DNA of 64,000 nucleotides from Papaver somniferum (lineage: Eukaryota; Streptophyta; Magnoliopsida; Ranunculales; Papaveraceae): positions 126,215,302 to 126,279,301 of the forward strand of contig NC_039363.1 of NCBI RefSeq assembly GCF_003573695.1. Reading direction: 5' to 3'. Positions 45,735 to 56,419 of the stretch are shown here, piece after piece (the first letter of the stretch is position 1; each line of letters begins with the position of its first letter). Both the position numbers and the translations under genes were made by a program. Under the pieces are notes generated by a model. The model saw only the letters and a list, made by a program, of their open reading frames with translations. It did no database searches and had not been told where the DNA came from.

Positions 45735-46254
45735 GTTGTGAAATCAAGTTGGGTTTGAAATTGTGTCATTTGGGAAAATTCGAAAAAATAAATTAGATTG
45801 AGAAAGAGAAAAATAGAGAAATTTAAATTAAGAAAAGAGAAAAAAATTTATACAAAAAATTTGGGTTAAGTTCGAAATTGGAAAATCACCTAATTATAGC
45901 GATAAAGAACTAGCCGTTCGCGTTAGAATCAATATTAAACGATATTCATGACAGCGCCGGCGATAAAGTCTTTATTGCTGGCGTTATATTCAACATCGCT
46001 CGCTAGAAACTCGGTCGTTCCGTGATTTCCCTATAATGGCACAATTTATTGTTATGCCACCCAGTATGCCAAACAATTTTTTTTGGCATGTGCGCATGAG
46101 AAGGTGATCCTTTTCTTTTTCTTTAATGTGGTCAATTGGGATCGAGAAGGGTGCAATTTGTTCTTTTTTCTTTTTGTCAAGCCTAAGCTTTTTGAATATC
46201 TAAAACTCATTTCCGCCACTGTATAATTAGAACTGATTAGATATAACATTTTTC

Positions 46255-49200
46255 TATATATTTTAGAAAATGTATTTAATTTCGAACTAACTTAATACTC
46301 TTTATTTGATTAGGAATGTGAGGTCGTATGCAGTAGTAGCGTATACAAACCACTCACTCTAACTATTAAGTGCAATAGTAAAATGGATAGATATACGAAA
46401 GTGGAAAGAGGGAGAATCTTATTTCTCTTATGTTTCTCAAAATGTTTGATACGTCAAACATTTGAAAGGGGAAGACTATTCGGCTATTTATAGCCATGAG
46501 TATTAAGGCGGTTACAAAAACAAAGCCCACACGTGTCTACAATCTGATATTTACTTAGTTCATAAGCTGGTGATGCTTATCTAATTTAGGCGGTTAATCT
46601 TCACCCGAAAGTAACTCCAGTGTTTACTGGATTGTTCCAGATCAATGGTGGGTCACCCCTACTTAGACGTGTTCACATCAACGACTAATAATCAAGAGTT
46701 TCATTTAAAATCTACACAGTTACGTACCTAGGTGATATATCGAGTCATTCATGACTACCAGACCATACTTCTATCAACCTGGTTAGTGCGTGTCTGTGGA
46801 AACTCATTTTCAAGGGTTGGCGCTTAACAAGCGACCTTACTACTCTCATTACACTGGGACTATGGTCCTGAAAGCGTATACAAATGAGAGAATACTTCAA
46901 TATAGACTGAGGTCCATATCTGTCAATCATAGAAACTTTGTCGATAATTCCTTTGCAAATGGGGATATCTATCCACAATAATTTCAGTAGTTACTCGGAA
47001 TATTATCGACAACCAGATAATCAGTTAATGACGATCTTACATCATTCTCTAAAGTGTGAGGATATTTTAATTCATTGGTACCAAACTTCAATATGCGGAT
47101 ATTCTGCTCCATGAGATATCAACGCAACATTTATGGATGTGCTCCTCGTCAGGAGAAATATCAACTCACAACTCAAAGAGAATATGGACGTCATCTGATT
47201 AGATTGGCATACCTCGTACAAGAGTTTTTTTTTTTTTTTTGTCTATGCTTCTAAGCATTCAGACGAAATAATCGCTGTGATTCCATGGCATGTCTTGCAA
47301 GGACTTTAATTTACACCGAATCAAGCAAGCGTACTCTTGCTAAATCTAGCAACAGAGTAATCCCCAACACCTGAGGCATTTCTCGGTGTGAGAATTTAGA
47401 TGAGACATAATTGGATTTAACCAATATCGTCGACGACTCTCCCCCTGATCCTAAGGCGGGAATGTCTCATCAACAAAACCTTCAGTTCCGCATTACTCTA
47501 CCTATCAAGGGAGCAACTGGGTGCAGAAAGCAACAGTAACACGCAACCCATGAGAGATAACTGATCAGGTTTTCTCTCTCTTTTACTGTCCAGCTGGAAT
47601 AGTTTTAAGAATTTACATTTCCATGTAAAATTAATAGTAAACTGTAAACGAATTTTGTGACCATAAACACTATCTTAATATCAGTACCAGTCCTGCCAAG
47701 ACGATGGATAGAGATCAACAACAATGAACAGCATTTCAAATGCATGTATCGTGTCTTTTATGTCACAGCGATAGCAGAGCTATACCAAGCTCAAAGATGG
47801 ATTATTCAAACCAATCACTATGCTACCGTCCCGTATTTTTCCACCTTTGGTGGTACGGTGCTCATCAGGTTCTCAAACCCGAGAACTATTGTGGTTCCCA
47901 TATTTAGTAATATGCCTACCACAAATGTATTTTCCTTCTTTGGCAAAAATAGACCTATTTGCATAGGTACAATTGTAAATTTAATTCACCAAATTTGTGA
48001 TTTTAGGTAATAGCTCATGCGACGAGAAGACATGATATTACTAAATATCATTTGCAAAAAGGCAACGCTCATTATCGCTCGACGTTTGTATTTCTACGAG
48101 GCGCAGTTAACATTTGCAACACTCGTTGTTGTTGGCACAACATATACAAAGTGAAAATTAAGCACTAGCTCATTAAAGCTCGTCGACACATATAATAGGC
48201 ACATATTATGCACGCCGCAAATCTAGTAGGGATACATAAGGGCGCAAAATGTGCGACTCTCCTTATTGTCCCCCCCTCCCCCAATACTATATACGGTGCA
48301 TATGTCTTTTCTAAAATCAAGCCGAACTATTTTCCACAAAAATCAATGGTGAAACAAGAAAGAAAACATTCAAAATGCAATATATACTGTTCTAGTATAA
48401 TGTCGACAAATCTCCAATTTCGTCTATTAGGCTCGACGAAATATTAATTTATCAAAGTAGAAATATGAACACATTCTTCATATCTTAAAAGAAATTGTCT
48501 CGATATCAATTGTAGGTCATTTCAAGGACCATTGATAGAGACAGGCTAACCGTGTTAACCAGGTGTTCATCTTTCACTACATTCCAGTCTTAGGTGGAAC
48601 GACTTAGAATTTTGGAGATTGCTATAACAAAGGAATAATGAAATTTTGCTATCCCCCAGTATGCAAAAATTCCTTGCTCTGTCGATATTAAAACCATTAA
48701 CACCAAGAAAATCACCGGTGTACCAACAAAGGTAATTTTATTCTCTACGCTACCCAAAAAGACGCGGAAATACCTTCTGTTGGTTGGCTAAAGCGAAAAA
48801 TAGCAAAACTTACAAAACTCAAATATTTGGATAAATTCGGAAATCGAATAACATCACAAATACGAGTCATTTTGAATACGTACCTCCTTTGGATATCCTT
48901 CATATACCGTATAACTTCCTCTGCCTTAAAATTGCACATACAAGACACGGTAAGATGTCTAACTTTTTCTTTAACAAGTCATATCCAAAATAGGAAACGA
49001 AGTCAGATTTAAAAAACTTTTGCATAAAACTACTTAAAACAGTTAAACAAAATATGTAAGGGTTGAAGAGAATTATCCTTTTCTGTATCGTCCGCCCCCC
49101 ATGTCGATTACCAGAGAGCAATTCGTACCGGTAACGTTTTATATATTTTAGAAAATGTATTTAATTTCGAACTAACTTAATACTATCTTTATTTGATAAG

Positions 49201-49556
49201 AATGTGAGGCCGTATGCGGTAGTAGCATATACAGACCACTCACTCTAACTATTAAGTGCAATAGTAAAATGGATAGATATACGAAAGTGGAAAGAGGGAG
49301 AATCTTATTTCTCTTATGTTTCTCAAAATGTTTGATACATTTGAAAGGGGAAGATTATTCGGGTATTTATAGCCATGAGTATTAAGGCGGTTACAAAAAC
49401 AAAGCCCACACGTGTCTACAATCTGATATTACTTAGTTCATAAGCTGGTGATGCTTATCTAATTTAGGCGGCTAATCTTAACCTGAAAGTAAATCCAGTG
49501 TTTACTGGATTGTTCCAGATCAATGGTGGGCCACCCCTACTTAGACGTGTTCACAT
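46255..49556. mobile_element. LTR-pair element with non-coding interior
   Basis: Two direct repeats of 424 bp (46,255-46,678) and 417 bp (49,140-49,556) start TATATATTTTAGAAAATG and end CGTGTTCACAT. They differ by a few substitutions and small indels. Each contains CTATTTATAGCC, a TATA-like word. The 2.46-kb interior (46,679-49,139) has no gag or pol in any frame. It includes GGATCAGGGGGAGAG on the minus strand near 47,440-47,455, which resembles a polypurine tract, and a T-run at 47,225-47,240. Neither a primer-binding site nor a target duplication is clear. It looks like a LARD/TRIM-like non-autonomous retroelement or a large recombined fragment. Orientation is not set. Confidence 0.55.
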
Positions 49557-49735
49557 AACACTTTTTGTTTTTGAAGCATTAGATATAACCTATGTTGATC
49601 ATTAGAACATATATCTCATTAATTAGTAATGTAAATTCGACTATATTAATATGTACATGAGTGCAGTTAGTCGCTCTTCATGGCTACAATCTTAACGAAG
49701 TTACCCTAAGCAGGGGTGTAATCTCTTAATGGTGG

Positions 49736-49952
49736 CAGGGGCGGAGCCAAGAGTTGACTAACTCTGGCTCTAGCCTCCCCTAAAATTTCTAAAATTTATA
49801 TTTCACGCTTAATGTTCTTAATAAGTTATGCTTAATCTTCTATTTTATAAAATTTAGTTCCCCTATTTTTAAAAAATTTAGAGTTTAGTCTATCTGGTGT
49901 ATAGAAATTATTTTTTAGTCCCCCTCAAGCTTAAAAGATGGCTCCGCCACTG
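49736..49952. mobile_element. hAT-type MITE, 217 bp
   Basis: The ends CAGGGGCGGAGCCA and TGGCTCCGCCACTG are inverted repeats, flanked by a perfect 8-bp target duplication AATGGTGG (49,728-49,735 and 49,953-49,960). The interior is AT-rich with no ORF. GGGGCGGAGCCA-type ends are widespread in plant hAT MITEs. Confidence 0.93.
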
Positions 49953-49960
49953 AATGGTGG

Positions 49961-51489
49961 TCTTGAAGAGTAAGATCGATTATCTAGAAGAGGGTAAGAC
50001 GTAAGCTCCTTTACATGCATTAATGAATTATTTTATGCCATGTAAGCATCAATTAATTAAGAAACGAAAATTATTTTATTGATTTATATCATTAAAATAA
50101 AATCCGGTCCACTCGTATTAATTGATCGATTTTTTAATGATTAATTCCAACAATTATAGTTGTAGGGACCGAATAAATGAAAAGAAAACCATAAAAAGGT
50201 CATGCAACACCAACACAACAGTTTGTTTTACATGTGCAACTGTGATTTCTATTTTGTTTTTTTAGAAGAAAATAATAATTTGGAGTGGATTAAGCAAATA
50301 ATGATATAGCGAAGCAGGATTACGAGGAAATTAAATTCAATAATTGAGGTTATGAGTTCAAATCTCCGTTAAATATGTGTTTAGTAGTTAAAATCTCCAG
50401 CTCCCCAAAAAGAATAGATTCTTTCCATCAAGATTTATTCATCAAGATTTATTGAATGAGCGTTTTTAACTCTTATTCACTTGATTAAAAGGTTTTGTAT
50501 GGGCTATTGAATGAACGTTTTCTTTCTCCGAATTTATCCTTTAGTAAATGAGTGTTTAGTAGTTAAAATCTCCGACTCTAAAAGTAAAAATAAATAAATA
50601 AAATAAAAGAACCTTCTACTAACGGTAAATGAATGAGTGTTTTTAACTCTCATTCACTTGATATAAAGGCTCAACAACGGCTATTAAATGATTGTTCCTA
50701 TTCTCTGGCTTCAATCTGCCCCAAGATAAGAAAGAGACACAAGCTTTCTCTCTCTAGACAAGGGGATAAGAGAAACGAAAACTTAGCTCTGTCTGTAGAT
50801 GAGATTCGCTCCCATGGGGCAGATCTGAGGCGATCTTCACCCAAAATACATTTTTACTTTAATTAGTCTCGCCAAGTAGGGATTGATTGTCTTTGTTTTG
50901 TGTTTTTTCTTCACTATATTTCAAATCTAGAACTAGTTTTTTTTTTTCGTTTTTTTTTCTCTCCTTTACTGATAACTAAACCTAAGTTTAGACTTTATCT
51001 TCTTTTTTCTTCTGATTTCAGTTTAGATTTTATCTTCTTTTTTCTTTTGATTTCAGTAATAGGTTTAAGTATTTATTTCTGTTTTTAGTTTTAGGTTTTA
51101 ATTTTAGGGGCTGTTTGGTTGGGGTTTTCCATCTAATTTTGTAACTTTGACGAAATTTATCATGAAAAGTAACATCAAATCTACATTATATGCAGCATCG
51201 AGTTCTCCAAAGTTTCTGAGTACAAATTCTGTTGAAGACCCAGATCGAGTTCGAAGACTGATTTCATCCAATGATGACCCATTTAGGTATCTGCTACTGT
51301 TACTATTACTTTGAAAAAACAAGAAACAAATGGGTGGATATATGATCCTTACTTACCCCATGTCATATTGATGTGGTTTTTTTATGATGTTGTAGTAAGA
51401 TGATTCGTTCACTCAGATTTGTTGAGAATTTGTTTTAAGATTTAATAAAGAAAATAAGGAAAAATATATATACAAAATTTGTCACAGGA
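49961..51489. other. Intergenic region with a duplicated segment
   Basis: No gene recognised. Two related blocks start GAATGAGCGTTTTTAACTC (50,454) and GAATGAGTGTTTTTAACTC (50,631), 177 bp apart. Each continues through ATTCACTTGAT and ends near GGCTATTRAATGA. A T-rich stretch lies at 50,937-51,080. A 77-codon plus-strand frame at 50,633 has no known motif. Confidence 0.5.
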
Positions 51490-52893
51490 TGAAGAGAGAC
51501 CGGGACTCGGGATTCCACTGGTTTTCATGTTCATGGGGTTCATAAATTAATCCTAGACATTTATAGCTCAAAGCAAAAGAAACAATAACTCTATTCTTTG
51601 CCAAAGTAGATTTCGTAAAACATCAATTGTAAATTACAAGCATAGTGTATCTAAAGCATCTAAGACTAAGCATACACTATCTAACAAGATAACAAATGAT
51701 GAATAGAAATCATAAATCATTTAAAATTTATGCAAAAAGTAAATAAGGAATTTATTAAATTACCCCAAGGATGAAATACAGCTTCCTCCGTCGTCCCAGT
51801 GAAGGGTTCTAGCTCCACATGGTGAAAACACACTCAAAAAGATAACTCATAGCTCAAATGGTGTTTTTATTGGAGAAATAAGATAAAACAGAGATTTGCA
51901 ATGGTCTACGGGTGTTACAAATGTTGCAAAGAAGCTGTTACAAAATTATAGCACAAAACAGTCGCAGAAGCAACAGTCTTTTCTGGAAGAAAACGAAACG
52001 GTTTTAAGACACCAGAAAACGAATGTTACTTGCAGTCTATTGTTCTTCGTGTTCTTCTCTAATGGCAGCAGCAACAACTCTAATTTCTATACTCTGTTCT
52101 CACCCCTAACTCTCCATCCCCCTTCTATGACTCTCGAGAATCCTTTTTATACCCAACAGCCTCATAAAATCTTGCTCAATCACTCCAAATATTCTCCCAT
52201 TACTCGGCAGTAAACAATATATTTTTCTTTCTTTTTTTTATCTCGATCACGTATCTGCAGCTGTCAATTACGTGAAAACTATCCATGTTTATCTTTGTCA
52301 CGCTCCAACAAGTCGTTCAAGTCATTACACATCATCAGAACACGTACAAATTCTTCCAGAACCCGTGGATATCTTCTTCCTGTACGTGTTTTCCCTGTTT
52401 GCAACTCGTGGATTGCCTAGCCGATTCTAGCTAATTCTGATCGAACCAAAAGCCCACAACGTGTTTGCTACGCCATATCACAACTTCCTACCAAAAATCA
52501 GCCATTGAATCTCCCTAGAACACGTTCAAAACTTCGATAAAAAATCTGCTAGTGAAGAAGGAAATTTTCCCGCCAAAAATGAAATTTGAATTTTAGAAGA
52601 AGGACACCTTATCCAGTGGTCGCCCCTTATCCGTTTTTGGAGTGCGAATAACAGATGCCTTTTGGGGTGACCTGGGGTTCTCCTTAGTAATTGAGGTGCC
52701 CCTTATCCAACGGTGAGAGTCCGAATAACACGTGTCCTCCGGGGCTTTTACCAACTTTTCGAGCCGAATTTTCCAAAAAATGTTTATTTTCCAAAGGTGC
52801 CTACAAACACATAAAACACCAAAATTAGTACAAACTCGAGTGCCAACAATATATAGTATTGAGATCAAATTAAACACAAAAATGTGTCTATCA
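51490..52893 (-). mobile_element. 3' LTR of a gypsy (Tat/Athila-type) element
   Basis: The minus-strand start is TGATAGACACATTTTTGTG at 52,893, preceded by a G-rich tract. It aligns with the plus-strand LTR at 8,783, including the GTGTTTGTAGG and GGAAAATAAA blocks. The TATA word (GGGTATAAAAAGG on the minus strand) is at 52,145-52,151. The lower boundary near 51,490 is estimated from the other copy's length. Short plus-strand frames (51,896-52,213) are not convincing. Confidence 0.6.
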
Positions 52894-53410
52894 AATACCC
52901 CCAAACTTATCATTTGCTAGTCCTCGAGCAAAATTTATTTTTGAAAAGATAAAAAGACTACACTTAGCACGTGCAACAGGCCGTTAAACCGCTAGGTGGC
53001 CCTAGCGGCAGAGTGTTGTCTCCGGAGGGTTTACCAGAGGTGTACCCACAAAACCTTTAATCCTAATTGGTCACAAGTATTCAAAGAGCTATGAGGACAT
53101 ACATATTCTCAACCTATCTCCAAGTAACTAGAATGCCAGAGAAATTAAAGGTGTCAACTCTAAAGCTGACTGAAGAAAAGGGGAGACACATCCGCACCAC
53201 TGCTAGATAAAGAGATATCCGCTACACAGCTAGATAAACATTATAAGATGCGTCCGCTGCTTTACAGCTGGATAAGATTAGTAGAGAGATAAAAATGAGA
53301 GGGACATCTGCTACACAGCTGGACTAATTACGTGTGATGAGTTAAACCAGTGCTAGAAAGATCTTGTGCCAGATTAGTAGAAAGATCTTGTGCCAGATTG
53401 AAAGCAGACT
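52894..53410 (-). mobile_element. Gypsy internal 3' end with polypurine tract
   Basis: On the minus strand, GATAAGTTTGGGGGTATT lies directly before the LTR start, as a polypurine tract should. Upstream the sequence is non-coding and has several variants of GCTACACAGCTAGATAA (53,160-53,330) and a 25-bp duplication, AGAAAGATCTTGTGCCAGAT, at 53,356 and 53,380. The element is cut at 53,411, where the hAT array begins. Confidence 0.55.
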
Positions 53411-54316
53411 AAAATTGAGTCCAATATTGGCAATGGCAGTCGTTTTAGACCCTCGATTGAAGTTTGAATTTGTAGAGTTTACTTTAGAAAAGGTGTATCC
53501 TGTTGAGCGTGAAATGAAGAAGGGAGTTGATATTATTAGAAAAAGGATGGAGACACTATATAAATATTATCATACGACGTCAACTTTAAGAGGTTCGACA
53601 ACCAATGAAACTCAGAATTCGGGTACTGTAAATGGTGGGAATTCTGGACGCAATGGAAGTGCTTTTATGCAGGTGATATTTCTTTAAGTTTTAACTGCTT
53701 GAACATTTCTATAACTGTCCATATAGAACTGGTAGTTAATTGTTGAAGTTTTTTGATGCAGGAATTTGCCGCGGCAGAAAAAAATGGTGGTCAACAATCT
53801 GACAAGTCAGAACTAGAACAATATCTAAGTGAGTCATCAGGATCAATGTCAACTGATTTTGACATCTTGAAGTATTGGAGAAGCCAAGAACTACGATACC
53901 CTAATCTTACAAGAATGGAAACCGATATTTTATCAATTCCTATTTCAACTGTTGCTTCGGAATCTGCATTTAGCCTTGGGGGAAGGGTACTTGACAGATA
54001 TCGCAGCTCCTTATCACCTGAAAGTGCCGAGGCATTGATAACAACTCGTGATTGGATATATGGAATCGGTAAGAGGCTAAGTGTCTTGAGTAATATTTAA
54101 AATTAGTTGTAAGTCTATTTAACAATATATATGAGATTGATAATTACTTATTTTCAATTATATGTAGGAGCTGCATCAACTGATGTTGAGGAAGTGAAAG
54201 ATAATGATATTAGTGAGGATGTATTTGCATTTGAGCCATCAAACAACAATGAGGCATTAAGTTGTTATGTAGAGCTGTCAACCGGTCAAGCTAGGGTCAA
54301 CCCGTCCCTAGCTTGA
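53411..54316 (+). pseudogene. hAT transposase, 5'-truncated first copy
   Basis: Only the end of exon 1 (53,411-53,672), exon 2 (53,762-54,068) and exon 3 (54,168-54,316) remain. Exon 1 keeps LSPILAMAVVLDPRLKFEF. Exon 2 carries the hAT dimerisation domain (FDILKYWRSQELRYPNL, LSIPISTVASESAFSLGGR, DRYRSSLSPESAEALI) with the Glu of the catalytic triad in SESAFS. Introns of 89 and 99 bp have GT-AG ends. The left break lies against gypsy sequence with no target duplication, so it is a recombination or deletion junction. Confidence 0.8.
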
Positions 54317-54317
54317 C
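54270..54317. repeat. hAT-type end arm and perfect hairpin, copy 1
   Basis: TAGAGCTGTCAACC starts at 54,270 inside exon 3. It is followed by GTCAAGCTAGGG, nine bases, and CCCTAGCTTGAC (54,285-54,317), a perfect 12-bp inverted repeat that contains the reading frame's stop codon. Identical structures begin at 58,636 and 63,006. Confidence 0.8.
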
Positions 54318-55240
54318 AAGCCATGGACGGGTTAGGGTCAGCCCTAGCCCTAGTATTGTTCATGTACAAGCCCAAAACCCTAGCCCTAGACGGGTTGGCT
54401 CTGACGGGTTGCGGGTTGGCTGGTAAATTTGACTTTATTATTTTTGTGTTAAAAATATGAATATGGTAAACAACCACAAGTCTAAATACTAAAAAGTGCA
54501 TACTGAAAACAGATTACAGATTCCAAAATACAACTAAAACATGATTGAAATGAACCAAACCAAAGTTGTGGAGTGGAATACATATAGACATAGTTACATA
54601 CATATATAAAACCAAAAAAAATATACAAACTTCCACTTTTACTGCCTACCAGTTTACCACAGTATCACCTACTAAAAGTCTAAAACACTTCATCACTAGT
54701 GAAGAGGAGACCATAATAACAACCAATTCCTGCACAAAAAGTATCATATTCATTAATAAGGAATTAAGGATATAGGTCCAGGATTGTGATTCATATAAGA
54801 ATCCTCAAAGTGACAGTAACTATTATCTATGTTTGTTCTTTTATATATAAAAGTGGACAAACTGAAGTACTGAACTGAAGCTACCGTCTACTGAACTGAC
54901 TTTGAAATCTTGAATCACAACCTAAACCCTCATATGCAGTCACATATACAATATATATCGTTAGTGTCTCCCTTCATATTTATACAAAAAATAGGAGACA
55001 GTGATATCATATGGAAGTCCAAAATATTTCCTAAATCAGTGCCCAAAAAATGTTCTTTTTCCATGTATCTTTGTAATTGTGTGTCTAGAAGTGTATCACT
55101 TCAAGATGCTCCAGTATGAATCTGTAATTTCCAGCAAAAAGTATATCAAACAAAAGGATGTGTTAATGTAAATAAATAGAATTTTCATAATTACCCGCTT
55201 TATATTGCTGAAGTACAGATACTAATTAGACGCATAAGAA

Positions 55241-56353
55241 TAGAGCTGTCAATTAGTAACCCGGCCCGCGGGTTGACCTTAGCCCGGCTTGTTTCAACCC
55301 GTTTTGGCTGGGATTGTTTCCTAAACGGGACGGGCTAGGTCTGTTATATCTGACCCTAATAGAAAACAAGCTGGGCTAGGTCTAACCCGCAGGTTACCAA
55401 CCAACCCGTTATTAAATATGATATATAACCTGTTATCGGAGGTATCGGTAGTATTTCACCTGCTACCCAAGTAACCGGGTACTTCTCATTCTTATCTAAG
55501 TTTTCTAAAGAAAAGAGAAACAGAAAACTTCTCTTCAAGTTTTAGATCTGGACTGGAGTCTGGACTGGAGGCAAAGGTATTCGTGTTCGTCTCTTTTTCT
55601 AACTTAAAACTAAATAGGGTTGTTTTTTCTATTCTGAGTTCTAGATTAGATTTTGATCTTTAAGTTTAACTATAATGATTTTTTTTTTTAATTTTCTAAC
55701 TATATGTTATTCTGTTTGATTTTCAGGGGTTAGGGTTAGGGCTTTACTCATAATCAACTAACCAAGTTTTATCCTTTAGGTTGTTTTTTCACTTCTAAGT
55801 TATAGATTAGATTTTGATCTTTAAGTTTAACTTTAATGATCTTTTTTTTTTTAAATTTTCTAACTATCTGTTTGATTTTCAGGGGTTAGGGTTTCCTTAG
55901 ACTACCGTTGAAGAAGAATAGGAAAAATTGGCCGATGATTTTACTTCTACTTTCCTAATCTAGGTGAGTAGTTCTAAGTTTTTAATGCATAACTTGTTTT
56001 AAGTACTTTAGGTGTTTGTGGAAATGATTCTTAGAACCCCAATCCCCTTTTCACGAATTTGTGTCATTTATTGTTAACTCATGTCTCTTAATGTCAATCT
56101 ATCTCTTAATGTCAATCTATAATATATTAATAATGCATAGCTTGCTTACGTTATGCTTGTGAATATTTATTTGAATTACAAAGGTTTACTGATTCTGAAA
56201 ATGGAAATGAACTCCATATGCAGCATGTCAGAATCAGAAAGCACATGTTTTATTTTGGCTTACATGAAAGTGTAAAAAAGCATACTTTTGTTGGCTTTGC
56301 CTTTGCCAGTTTGGGATGTGTACTTGTTGGGATTTTAATTATTGACAGCTCTA
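55241..56353. mobile_element. hAT-end-bounded leader segment, copy 1
   Basis: TAGAGCTGTCAATTA at 55,241 and its complement AATTATTGACAGCTCTA ending at 56,353 bound 1,113 bp. Next to the left arm is a GC-rich subterminal region (CGGCCCGCGGGTTGACC). Inside, a segment of about 115-120 bp is directly duplicated (55,618-55,738 and 55,778-55,892); each copy ends in a T-rich tract and TTTTCAGGGGTTAGGG, like a repeated intron 3' end. The flanks CATAAGAA and GTCCCCTG do not match, so there is no 8-bp target duplication. The segment recurs at 59,605-60,717, and the left arm again at 63,977. Confidence 0.6.
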
Positions 56354-56419
56354 GTCCCCTGTGATGTAGCTCAAGGCTTACTAATTTTGATTTTTGAATT
56401 CTTTATGTAGCTTCCTAAA

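Larger units (their letters stand above)
43451..46104. mobile_element. Myb-ORF DNA transposon with imperfect long TIRs, about 2.65 kb
   Basis: The outer left end CCTATTCTTATGCATATGCC pairs with the reverse complement of the right end, CCTTCTCATGCGCACATGCC. The inner edges also pair (CGACAGAGTCTCCAGCGAGCG at 43,565-43,585, broken here as two words CGACAGAGTC and TCCAGCGAGCG, against CGACCGAGTT and TCTAGCGAGCG at 45,997-46,017). Between them the repeats are degenerate. A plus-strand Myb/SANT-like ORF, a minus-strand basic ORF and a nested MITE lie inside. No target duplication was confirmed. Confidence 0.45.

Noticed and set aside
50280..50400. tRNA-derived SINE
   Set aside because: GAGTTCAAATCTCC resembles a B box, but no convincing A box, tail or target duplication was found.
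51110..51140. Tourist/Harbinger MITE end (GGGGCTGTTTGGTTGGGG)
   Set aside because: No matching CCAAACAGCCCC terminus was found downstream. A single end is not enough.
53364..53687. A 107-codon ORF starting in gypsy sequence and entering hAT transposase
   Set aside because: The frame only happens to be open across the rearrangement junction at 53,411. The upstream part is non-coding in the gypsy element.
55241..56353. Separate 1.1-kb hAT MITE
   Set aside because: The arms match, but the 8-bp flanks CATAAGAA and GTCCCCTG differ, and the segment contains leader and splice-like sequence of the transposase gene. It is not accepted as an independent element.
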